NCBI GenBank assembly: GCA_022266195.1
Contig: WHVY01000002.1
Location: 3,735,001 to 3,799,000, forward strand
DNA from: Tetranychus cinnabarinus
Lineage: Eukaryota > Arthropoda > Arachnida > Trombidiformes > Tetranychidae
DNA: 64,000 nucleotides
Direction: 5' to 3'
Shown in pieces: positions 49,710 to 61,200 of the stretch; the stretch's first letter is position 1, and every line of letters starts with the position of its first letter. The position numbers and the translations under genes are program-made. The notes beneath the pieces were generated by a model. It was not told the origin of the DNA, searched no databases, and was given only the letters and a program-made list of their open reading frames with translations.

Positions 49710-52700
49710 ATGTTGCTCAGACTTTCAATTGTTTTCACATTTTACTCAACAATATCAACACGTAAGAATTGAAATTAAAACTCAATCGTCTTAACCTAAT
49801 ATTTATTTCTGAATTAACACAGTCAGTACCAACAGTTTGGTGGACTTGCCATTAAAAGTACCTGAAGGAAGCTCAGTGATTAATGCTACTATAACAACTG
49901 CCGTAAGTTTATCGACTAATTTTTGACCAACATAACTTTTAATTTCTTATAATCATCTCTTAGAGTGGATTTAAAAATTATTTTATACAAGAGTTGATAT
50001 CATCTTCTGGTCCTACCATCAAAGGTAAAATTTTGCTCTCCAGCGCTAAGGATTCCTACTCAATACATTACAATGCTGATTCGTATACTGGTGTGGACAG
50101 TAAGGAACGGTTGGTTATTCAAGGTAAGAAGATTCGAATCTATCCAATTTAACTTATTCATGGAATATAAAAAATATGTTCAGATTTATGTGATGAGATT
50201 TTTTTCTGAAATAATTGATACCAATGAATTGAACACTTTTTTCTCGAGTCTAATGTTCCAGTTGAGTCAATTTATATCCTTTTCATTTCACTATCCAAAG
50301 GTACAAACTGTTTGCTATTAACTTACAAGAATAGTTGGGATAAAACTTTACCAGGAATTAAAAGACCTTTAATCAACCTGATTCTTTTGATTGGACCTTC
50401 GATATTTTATCGACTAGATCATTCGTCGCTTGTTTGGGTAACTATTCGCATTGTTCCTTTTATTCAAATGTATTAATTTATTCCATTCGTTGATTGATAG
50501 ACACCGGTAAAAAATGAAAACATTAGAGGAATCATGATGAAAGGCGAATCAACTGAAATCAATAAAAGGTTGAAAATAACTTATTATTACAAAAGTAAGT
50601 TAGAAGGCAGATTAAATTGGTTATAATTTAAAAGATTTTCACTCTTTTTGTAAACGCAGGTCATCTTGATCGCCAATCTGGAATAGAAAGTCCAAGTAGA
50701 ATTGAATTTAATGGCTATGATCCAGCTTCAAGTACCTTTCCAAGCGAAGAGAATATCATTTTAGATATCTATTCAATTCTGCATGTGGATAATTACTTTG
50801 AGAACGATATCGCTCACAATCTACTTCAGAATGAGGTTCAAGTAAGAAAATAACTTAAGTTAGTTCAATAAAAATATAATAATAGTGATTCAGAAATGAA
50901 ATACATTCTTTGGTTTTTTAAACATGGATTTATAACATTAAAAACTCAATTCTAACATTGTTTTTCCTCTGACTAGCCTCCATCTGGAATCGGATGTCCA
51001 CATTACTTTTCTGATGATAAAGAAATGCCAGGATTGAGAGTTTTTCACATGCAATTCACCATGGATGAACTAATCCAAGGTTCAACTGCGTCTCGAACAA
51101 TTAGTCGGGTTAGTTTATCTTGCCAAATGAAGCTTACAAGGGACGACATGCCTGACGCGGATTTAAATGAGAGAGGTCTCATTGGATAGAGCATGTTGAG
51201 TTATGAAACATCTATTTTACTTTTTCTGAAAATGAAGTGGTTCCTAAAATATTTTAGATCATTAACATGGAAAATTAATATCAAAAGGACAACAGCCAAA
51301 TCGGCCCATGATTCAAAATTTGTTCAACCATATATCAATCGAAAGCTTATGATGAGTAGAGTATGCCTCCCTAAAAATAATATCAATTTTCAGTTTGAAT
51401 GAACTGAATCATGAATAACATAGGGTAAACAAGATACAACATTTAAAACGGGTCTAGTCAATCCTAAGTATTAATAGATAAACTATGAAACTGAAGCATG
51501 ATCTTCGAGTGATTTTGAGGCTTTTGTCAATGTTGAATTCCCTGAATTGTAAGCTCAATTTTAATTTGTCATTTTCGTCGATAGATTTATGCTGCACAAT
51601 ATTACGAGTTTTTGAAGATTAAAGCATCATTGCTTGGTTCAGTAAGTGAAATTATTTACGACTATGGACTCGGAGTTGCTTTTAATGTTGATGAGGGTGG
51701 ATCTGTTGCTGTGGCATCCATAGACTCGAATACCCCTGGAATCGACTCAAATGGTAATTTTGCTTTGTCTAGCCTTTTCATGCTCGATGGTAGCTTTAAA
51801 TATCTTGGGAAACTCAACTTGGTAAGTAAAAGACGAAAAATTTATTGAATTCAAGTATGTTTTTTGGTGATAAATAAGAATGGCGAATAAGCATGGAAAC
51901 TCTATTCGTTGATATTACTGTGTCAACTTTCTTGCGAAACTTTGAGCGGTATAACAGTGTTTGATTCTGCTCGATATTCAAAGAATCTTCAAAGATGACA
52001 GAAGTTCATCAGATAATGATGGGCTCACTGGTTAAGAATCTTTATTGAGTTTAATAAGCAAAATTCAGTAACTTTTCAATGCTTTCAAGTAAGCTTGTTC
52101 AACTACTTGTTAAAATGCTATTCCATTGACATAATAACAATGAATTGTACACAATTATCAATTGAATTTATAAATCATTCAATAATCTTTTGGTTACATT
52201 CGGATCATTCTTTAAAAGCAACAAAAAATGGATCAAATCCAATCTACACATCTACACAATATATAAAGTCAATGTATCAAATTTTTGTGTCAAGATTGTG
52301 GCCATACTGCGCGGGTTCTAAGAAAAAAAATTAAACAGCATGAAAGCCCGAATTTAACTACATCCACGAAAAATGAGAAACCTCACCTCGGAATTCAGAT
52401 CTCTGAGAAATTCATGAAAATAGAGGCTGGGGGAAAACTGTAGAATCCGTATTCAATAACATTGAGTGAGGGGGAAAAACTTTTTTGTAATTCAAGTTTA
52501 TGGTTCATTGTTAGACCAGGATTTTATGTAAAACTTTTGTTTTTTGAGTAAAGAGTAAAGAGGTGACCGGCTTTTTTCCTCCACCTTTTTCACCGTCTTT
52601 CACCGTCTCTTTACCGTATTGTCCACCACCCAATCTAGCACATCCACCGAATCAGCCAGATCAAACATCATCACTTTTTAAAGAGCCTTTTCTCAAAAAA

Positions 52701-55700
52701 TTGTTCACTAATTTTTTCGAGCCCATTTTCAAACAATTTTTTAATAAGATTATCCGCCACCCAGCTAACACGTCCACTATCATCACCATCATATCCCAAA
52801 AAGTGGCCAAAAATTTGGTGGATTTGGGTGGTGGATAATCTTATAAAAAAATTGTTTGAAAATGTGGTGGAAAAAAGCTACTCTAAAGCTGCGAATGAAA
52901 ATGTTGGACAATTTGGTGGACAAAAAGTTATGTTTGATTTGGTTGATCAGGCGGATGTGTTAGATTTGGTGGTCAAAAAATACCGTGAAAAGAAGCTTAG
53001 TACGGTTAGCATGGGTGGTTAAAAGAAACTTGCGATCAGCCATGATCGCAGCAGTTTCTTGTTTATTTAATAAAACTGTAAACTGTGTGATTTGAATAGC
53101 AATGAAAATTATTGTTTCTCTTGAATCTCTTTTAGGGACATCGATCTGGAATCCCTGTTGAAGCATGGGAATCAGTTCAATTCAATGTTAACATCAATGG
53201 AAAGAAAGCGGACAAAGCCGTCATTACTCAATATTTTGCTCAATCGGTAAGTTGTTTGCGTTAAATTCACTTTGATGACGAATTAAGGTGAGGTTTGTTC
53301 AGACAAAAGTCAGTTATATGAATACTAATTGCTTGTTTCGAATTCAATATTTAAATTTCGATCTTAATCAAGCAATATGAAGACATATTTTGGGGTTATA
53401 CTCTTGTCAGTACCAAGATTTCCATCTATCATTATGATCAATCGGTAAGTATTCATTTCTATTCTTGTTATTCCCAAAATATCAATATTAATCTTTATGC
53501 CTTTTCTTTGACTAGAAAAAAGTTTACACTTGGTCAGATGCAATCACAAGAGATTACATGGACTTTCAAGATGCTCAAACTATGGAGAATATTCGTTTTT
53601 TGACAGAAAAGGGCGATTTCGCGTCTAGTGATAGTAAATTGATACTTAATTTCATATTAGAGTGCGATGGTATGTATTGATAAACAAATTTGAAGTTATG
53701 AGTCTCTGACATGGAAATTTGGTTGACTAAGAAAATATTAGACCTGCAATTTCATACTTCAAGTTTTATTCCTACTCCTACTTGAAGCCCTGAAAGAGAA
53801 CTTATGTAAACTTAATGAAAGTTATCCTTGTGAGTTTAAAATAGCATCCATTTCGTCTGCTTTTTCTGAACGAAAACGCTGTTTTGGTCGTTTCTTTGCA
53901 TAACCAGCTCATTAATATATGAGTGTTTAGACTTGAAAATTGCAGGTCCCAAAATTTCTCCAGGTTTATTTTTTCCCTCATTTCTATCAATTTATCAAAT
54001 AATTGCCTGAATCAGCTTTTACCAGTTAGGCCTCTTTCCTGGTTAGAAATATTCTTGATTTATAACGAAAATAATAAGCTTAATATTTGCTTTTTTAGTT
54101 TCAGGTCCTGCATACGCTTCGTGTATCAAACACACGGAGGATCGTGTTTACTGGTTGAAAGGAGACTTCCTTTATTTTGTACTTTTGCCTAAACCAGTCA
54201 GTATTCTGCGAATCAGTGATATTCAATATCGATTCACTGACACAAAAGTCGAAATGGAAGTAACATTTCTCGATCTACCGCATCTAGAATGTGAGTTAAT
54301 TTCTGCGTCTCACCTCACTTGACTGCTGTTGAATTCATTAGTGGAACTTTACTTTTTTTCAGATATTTTCAACTCCAAAACTATGTCTATCAGTGAAGAG
54401 ACATTCGATAAGATGATGAAAACTAAGGCTAACAATGAACCCGAATGCCTAGAAAGATTATCAGGATATCAAGAGACAATCAAGTAAATATTATTTCTCG
54501 ACTACATGAACATTTAGATCAATTTGTAACTACTGGTTGTTTCCTTATTCACAATTAGAGTTGCAATTTATAGATCTTCGGATCTTGTCTGTGGATACTT
54601 GAGTAATCTTGATGATCTCAAGGAAGATACTAAACAAGGACAATCAGCAAGTGTCTACTTCTTTCCACTAAACAATTTGCATCGAGTTAAGCAAGAATTA
54701 ACACTTGACCAGATTCATGATGCATACTTGCAAGATGTTGGAATGAAATTCCATGTATTCAACGGAAACGAAGGTAAGTGCTTTGTATCTCGTTACTTTA
54801 CGTAACTGATATTCATTATTTTTATTTTCTCAAAAGATATAATTTTTAAGATTAACGATGTGATCGACAAAACTAAAACGCAAACTGGCTCTAACTACGA
54901 TATAACTTCTCAAATCGGACTGTATGCAAAGTTGAAAATCGATGACCAATTCACTCTATCTGTACCTGATGTAAAAACTTTTGCTGATTGTTACCGAAAC
55001 TGTCATGAGTCAGATCAAGTTGCATGCGTTACTTTTTCATTCTGCAACAACGATGGTAAAATTGACTGTAGAGTAAGCAGTTTGCAGGCTTCTGAAATTG
55101 CTACTCGGAATCAGTCAGTTGAAACTGACCCCAAATGTGAAATTTTTTCTATAAGTGCTCTTGCTGATTATTCAAGAAAATCCAACAGAAAATTCATAAC
55201 TCAGCTGACAGTTGCAATTGAACAAGATTCCGTGCATTCTTGTGCAAAGTCTTGTCATGCCTCATCCGAATGCATATCTTTTCAATACTGTGATGGTTAT
55301 TGCAGTTTCGGTGATTTATTGTATACAGATGCAGCTACTGAATATGATGAGGAATGCATGATATATACGCGTAAGTATTCTTACAAGTAACCCAAGTCTT
55401 GAACTCATCTTGTTTCTTCCTTTATCTCGATTCATCCAGGCAAAGTATCTGAAAGATACCAAAGAACAGGTAGCAAAATAGTATCTGATGTGATGTTGAC
55501 TGAAACCAAATTAACTTTAGACCAATGTGCTTCATTATGCTATGAGTTATCTGATGGCGATGAAACTGGATGCAAATCATTCAATTACTGCCCTAAGAGT
55601 AGAACAGAAAGTTCTTGTTCATTGACTCATTTCTCCGTTAAAAACCCTAATGTCAAAACCACTGATGGAGGTCATTGTTCCAATTATGAGTTAAAAGAAT

Positions 55701-55930
55701 CGAATGGAAAGAAACGAAAAGAATCCAGTTCATCTGAAGGGATTGCAGGGACGACGGGATCAGGTGCTTTTGGTATAATAATGCTGTTCCTGTTTGTTGG
55801 TGCTTTATTAGGATTCATAGCTCCATTTGCCTACTCAAAGGTTAAACAGATGCGTGATGCTTCAAAAGCCAATGACGATTTCACTTGGAGAAGACAACAA
55901 GATGACCAACAACTTGAAAATGCCGATTGA
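49710..55930 (+). CDS. PAN/Apple-like type I membrane protein, paralogue C
   Basis: Sixteen exons: 49710-49761, 49823-49902, 49964-50123, 50301-50437, 50501-50594, 50660-50841, 50977-51108, 51585-51821, 53136-53246, 53373-53444, 53516-53669, 54105-54290, 54363-54483, 54559-54773, 54837-55370, 55440-55930. Together 986 codons, 985 aa. Layout equals A and B: signal peptide, long ectodomain, three cysteine modules (CYRNC, SCAKSC, CASLC starts), membrane helix FGIIMLFLFVGALLGFIA, short tail. It differs from A and B throughout, including the last exons. Exon 14 is 12 bp longer, changing the linker before the first module. Introns 7 and 8 are swollen by repeats. The frame is intact. Confidence 0.85.
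51136..51260. repeat. Dispersed repeat, copy 2
   Basis: Inside intron 7 of gene C; see 43877-44010. The frame at 51193-51402 falls inside and beside it and is not a gene. Confidence 0.65.
52570..53015. repeat. Fold-back inverted repeat in intron 8 of gene C
   Basis: Left arm about 52617-52770, right arm about 52818-53000, loop roughly 50 bp. Examples: CACATCCACCGAATCAG in the left arm pairs with CTGATTCGGTGG-like sequence of the right arm (read CAGGCGGATGTG), and AAACAATTTTTTAATAAGAT pairs with ATCTTATAAAAAAATTGTTT. The arms are imperfect. The two open frames here (52563-52838, 52828-53022) are the two faces of this repeat, not genes. It looks like a non-autonomous fold-back or MITE-type element. 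Confidence 0.75.
53021..53063. repeat. Hairpin in intron 8, conserved in gene B
   Basis: AGAAAC-TTGCGATCA pairs with TGATCGCA-(GC)-AGTTTCT around a four-base loop. Gene B intron 8 keeps a decayed form at about 40366-40402 (CTTGCGATCAGCAATGAACG), so it predates the split of B and C and is not part of the fold-back insertion. Confidence 0.6.
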
Positions 55931-56600
55931 ATATAACTATTAAATATTTGCAAATATTAATATATTATATTAAATGAATTGGGAATGAACTAATGTAAAA
56001 TTTTTCTTTTCTTTTGTGCTTTTAGCAGTCACATCTATTTAATATTAGGTGAAGTCAAAAGTTTTTCGAGTTTTAAAGTAATTAAATAACTTATTACAGC
56101 ACGTCTTAAAAATAATCAACTTTTTTAAATGAAAATTAATCTGATCAAATGTCATTTTTCATGTAGAATAGAATAAATAGAACTATCGAAATAAGGTATG
56201 ATCACCATTTATCATTGTAGGATGCACACTCACAGATTAACAATTCAATAGAACGACCGAAATCGGGGGAAAATAATTTGATCGAAAGATTTTTATTGAG
56301 ACACAGTTCGGTCAAAAGGTGCTTCAAAAGGTTTGGTCTATTCCTCCCTTTTTTCAAACTTATGGTTATGTAGGACTAGAAAAGCACCAAAAGATGGTCA
56401 ACAAAAGTCTTTGCTTTATTAGTATGTTGATCAGATTGTTTGGCGTAACAATGAGAAACCTTCGAAAAATTGTGTGAAAGGTCCAAAATTGTTTGATCTT
56501 ATCAATAGAGCGCTGCATCAATGAAATACTAGATAGAGCTTTTATTCGGATCTATTCCCACCAGTCTGATGATTGTCTTAGTATCGATGTCTTAAGTAAT
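55931..56600. other. Spacer after gene C
   Basis: Gene C 3' UTR (ATTAAA at about 55940) and AT-rich sequence. No gene seen. Confidence 0.5.
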
Positions 56601-57039
56601 CAATACGATTGGTAGGAAAATGCATTTACTTACTTAGATGAAGCTAAACATCATGTCTTCCAGGACCAAACAAAGTCTTGAACCTTTGTCAGTTTCACTC
56701 TTTCCAAACACAATGACATCGTTGAAATAAACATAGCAATCAATATAATCCAACTAAAAAACTGAGAATAGCGCGTACAGCATTTGCAGGTACATTTTCA
56801 ATCAAAAGGCATCCGCATACTTTTTGCTAACGCTTTAAACCAAAGGAAAGCCTTTAGAGTTTGAATTGGAAAACAGTATCAGTTGAAAAAGAGGTTGACT
56901 TTAAAATTTTGTTGTTGCTTTAAACGACCCAATTCATGAGTCGAACAAAAGCCAAAAGCTTTTAAGTGAATGGACTCGAATAACAGATATTTGATAATTC
57001 TATGTGTGTGGTTTGGGAAAGAGTATTGCATGTGGGTAC
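56600..57039 (-). mobile_element. Decayed Ty3/gypsy reverse-transcriptase fragment
   Basis: On the minus strand the stretch near 56690-56750 reads DYIDCYVYFNDVIVFGKS, the place of the YxDD active-site motif in Ty3/gypsy reverse transcriptase, with Asn for the first Asp. Just upstream on that strand, near 56790-56830, pieces of MRMPF and LKNVPAN appear in different frames, the usual MPFGLKNAP block. Several frameshifts and stops are present. The fragment ends where the LTR begins. Confidence 0.7.
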
Positions 57040-57837
57040 TGTTGGGTATAATTCTGGTCCCTTTGAAACTGTTCCCTCAACTGTCTCAATTTGATTATTT
57101 CATTTAATTTTTACTTCGATCAAACTTTTAAACTTTTCAATTTTAACTTTTCTCAATTTCAAACTTTGTTAAGATTATCTTTCAACTGTCCATTTGAATC
57201 TAAATAAGCTTTGACCTCTCAATTGTGCTTAGTCTAAAATTCTGACCACAATTCCTAAGGTAATCTCGTCTTAAAATTAAGATGCTAAATTTGGTGCCAT
57301 TTAGAAAGAGCAGTAAAATTGTCTTTCTTTTTAATAACCATTCACAGGTTAAACTTAGTCTCATAGTTAATCCTTTTACAAGAGAAAAGGCTACTCTTAT
57401 CTTGATGACAAGATAAGGCAAGGTTAAAACAATGATTCAACTTTTACTGGTACTGTCACCAGATAGACAAAAGCAGACAGAGAAAGATTTTCACTTTCAT
57501 TTATTTCCCTCCAAAATTTTGTTCTTTGTTTTAGAGCCACATAAAAGCTCACCTTCTGCCTTCTTCTCTTCACTCTCAGATTTGTATTCACAAATTCAAT
57601 TTCATCTAAATTCCTTGTACTCATAGCGTACAGTAAATTCAATTAAACCTTAAATAAAGTTATTTCTAAATCTACAATTCTGTGCAGTCTTTAAGTCACA
57701 ATGCTTTCTAATTGAAACAAGTATTCCAAGTCTCTTCGAGATCTTTTACCATTGTGCTTTTATTACTAAATCTTAAATTCATCTCTATCGAGATCCTCTA
57801 CTGTGAAGTGCTGAACTTAGAAAGTTACTGAGTAACA
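57040..57837 (+). repeat. 5' LTR of the retrotransposon
   Basis: Begins TGTTGGG and ends GAGTAACA, giving TGTT/AACA inverted ends and a length of 798 bp. A TATA-like CATAAAAGC stands at 57540 and a poly(A) signal AATAAA at 57652, the order expected for U3, R and U5. The left edge is supported separately: resemblance to the repeat at 48280-48660 (GTGTGGTTTGG...TGGGTTAC) stops at 57039. Without the 3' LTR the limits are inferred. Confidence 0.7.
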
Positions 57838-57840
57838 TTT

Positions 57841-57858
57841 TGGTGATCCTTGAAACGA
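57841..57858 (+). other. Primer-binding site
   Basis: TGGTGATCCTTGAAACGA starts with TGG, complementary to a tRNA 3' CCA, three bases after the LTR end. I cannot name the tRNA. Confidence 0.6.
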
Positions 57859-58216
57859 ATCTAAACTTGTTGTGAAAGCGAGTGCTGCAGTCTTCTCAAG
57901 TCTACCATCATAATAACCTTTCACATGGCGACCACGGCAGGATTGCCATCGTTCTGTGCTTTCTAACTTTCCGTGCTTTCTCAGTCCTATGTCAATTTGA
58001 AACTCTGTTTCCGTGTCCTTGCATGCCAAGTTCATTCTTCAAAATTGACCTTCAAAATCGAAGTATTCCTTCACCAAAAACTCTTACCATTTCAATTCAA
58101 ACTTCAACTCCATTTCAAAATTCAATTCTTCATACTGCTGTTCTTAAAAGACATTCAAAATTCAATTCCAAAAGATATTCCGTCAATTTAACTTCATTCA
58201 AAACATTCGCCACATC
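57859..58216 (+). other. Retrotransposon leader
   Basis: Untranslated stretch between primer-binding site and gag. The short frames 57882-58235 and 57973-58191 are out of frame with gag and have no motif. The packaging signal is probably here. Confidence 0.5.
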
Positions 58217-61200
58217 ATGTCTCGTCCTAATCTAAGATCTGGTTCACGTCTCATCAATGCTCGTACTGATGAAGACCCTAATGCTCCTGTTACTACTGTT
58301 AACGACATTAACCAGGCTCAAGCTATTGATCTATTAGCCTCATGGGCTGTTCCAATTCCTATTCGTTCAATGGCCATTAGAAGAGTCTATGATTGCATTC
58401 GAACTCATATTATGCTTACTGGTGATGCTCTTACCGATGAAGATATTTCAGACCTTCCTCAATCTGATGTTCGTGAAGTTGAGATTCCAGAATGGGTTAA
58501 GAAATGTAGACAAAAGGGTATGTCCGAAAATGAAATTCAAATCATTATCAGTCAAATTGGTCGAGAACCTGAAACCTTATTCAAAGTCACTGCTGCTGAA
58601 CTTCAAAGCCTAAGCTTACCACTTGGTATTGTTAAAAAATTTATCACAGTTTTGAACTCTTTGGGTGCTCGAATTGCTCCACTTCAAACTACTCCCACTG
58701 TCTCTCAACCCGTTCCTATCAATATCAATCCTAACCCCACTGATACTGCTGCTTTAACTGCTGCATTTTCTTCCCTAAGACCTGACCCTAATGTCCCTGA
58801 ATTTGTCAAAGGTGAAGATATGCCAGACTGGATTGCTAAAACCAAATCCAGGTTAGCTCAAGAAAAATGTGACGATGAAACTCGTTATCGTTGCTTCAGA
58901 AAAGCTTTAGCTCATGAAATCTTAGCCGTAGCAGAAACGTTAGATCCAGTTCCTACAACTTACCATGAATATCTTCAAGCTTTACAAGACAAAATTCAAA
59001 GTCCCGCAACTCAGTATGCTGCCTCATTTCAATTAAGATCCATAAAATACCAATTATCCGAACATCCTTCAACCTTCTTGCTTAAACTCCGAACCTCACT
59101 TAAAAAAACAGTTGGTCCTTTTTCCGAACAATTATTCCTACATGAACTTACTCATCATCTTCCTTATTATATTGTTAACGAAATTAATACATTAGGAATT
59201 AATGCTAGTCTTGCTGATATTACCAATTTACTAGTCAGAAAACATTTCGATTATGAACAGAATAAAAATCAACCAAAACCTTCCACTTCAAATCAGTCAA
59301 GAGTTTCAACAGTCCAACAATTACTTAAAAAGCCTGAATTCAAACCAAATTTTAAAAGAAAAAGTAACCCTCCGATTCATTCCAATAATCCAAATTCAAA
59401 TGTCTCTTGTGCTTATTGTAAAAGGCCAGGACATAATATTAAAGATTGTCGAAAGCGACTTTACAATCAAAATTCCCCTCAACCATCAGCTACTCAACCT
59501 TCCTCAACTACTCCAAATCCTTCCACTTCCAATTCTGCTAATTTAGCAACCTTACCTCCAGAACCTCGAACATCTGCAATAAGAGATTCAAATGTTATGT
59601 GGACTTTATCCTCACAAGTCCCTTTACTAACTAATCTTGGGGATTCAGACCTGATTCATATGCCTCATGCTGTATTCAAACTTTTCAAGCCAAATCGAGA
59701 ATATGTTAGAGAAGGACGTGTTCTTCTCGACACTGGTTCTACAATTTCAGCGTTAGATGCTGCTGTCGCTGATGAATTAGGCGTACATATCGTACCCTAC
59801 ACTCGTTCCTTGAAAGGAATCGCAGCTCAACATTCTGTCCCTTCGCATGGTTTCGCCTACGCTGTGGTCAAACATCAAGGCATGACTAAGTCTAGAGTCT
59901 TCCGACTTCAAATTGTCAAAAATTTCGAGCCTATCTGTCTAATTGGAAATGCTTTTATTCACCTGTTCTATATGCAGATGAAATCTGATGGTCTTGAGTA
60001 TGTAACTACTTGTTCAGAAACTGCTACTTCAAAGCCGCTTGATCCAACCTTCTTCTTCCGCTTCTGTTCAAAAGAAGAAACACAACAAATCTTTCAAGCA
60101 ACAATTCTTCCAACTGGTAAACCTGATGATTATTATATTCTTGATCAAAGCTCAAAACAAAATCCAGCTCAAGTTCAACTTGGTAATTCTAGCGCACTCA
60201 TAGCAAAGTGTGACTTCCACACTGAACGAGATGTTCAAGAGATCAAAATCGCTCCATTTCGAGAAAAAGTTGCATCCCGAGTCAATCCTGATCTTCCTCA
60301 GCCATTACAAGAGCAACTAATTCGTCTCATTGACAAGTTTCAATGTACCTTTTCACAATCTAAAAATGATTTAGGATTTGTATCCTCCTCAGTCTGTCCA
60401 ATTTCGATAGATCTTGATAGCAAAGAGATTCCTTATGCTAATCCTTACGCTTGCCCGATAAATCGTAGAAATGAGTTTAAGAAAATTATTTCTGAACTAC
60501 TAGAAAACGATATAATTGAAAGAAGTAATTCACCTGGTGGTGCTCCAGCTATTCTTGTACCAAAACCTGATGGTTCTTATAGAATGGTGATAGATTACCG
60601 TAAACTTAATCGTATCACTAAGGTACCAAGACATCCTATGCCTCGCATAGATGATTGTCTTGAAGTTGTCCGTGGTGGACAATTCTTCAACATCTTTGAC
60701 CTTGCACAAGGTTACCACCAAATCGAGCTTCCTCTTAGCGAACGCGAGAAAACTGCATTTGTTACACCCGACGCTAAGTATCACTACAAACGCTTACCTA
60801 TGGGTCTTGCCGCTGCTCCTTTCATATTTCAAAAACTAATGAATAAAGTTCTTGATGGACTTATTTACCAAAAGTGTATTGGATATTTTGATGATGTCCC
60901 TGTTATCGGAAAAGATTTCCCTGATCTCTTAGCTAATACTGAATTAGTTTTAAATCGCCTAAGTCAATTCAACTTAAAAGTCAAGTTGGAAAAATGCCAT
61001 TTCGGTTACAAAGAAATTCTCCTCTTAGGACACTTGGTTTCAGGCCAAGGAATTCGTCCTGATCCGAAAAAGGTCGAAGCATTAAAACAGCTTCCCTATC
61101 CTCGAAACGTTCGAGAGCTACAATCAATATTAGGCTGTTATAACTATTTTTCCCGGTACATCAAAAACTTCTCAACTCTTGCTGCTCCTCTTTATAGACT

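Noticed and set aside
52563..53022. Two adjoining frames that look like a gene in intron 8 of C
   Set aside because: They are the two arms of one inverted repeat, each coding the mirror of the other; there is no independent gene.
59253..59546. 97-codon frame inside the retrotransposon
   Set aside because: It is out of frame with the gag-pol frame that covers the same bases and contains the zinc knuckle.
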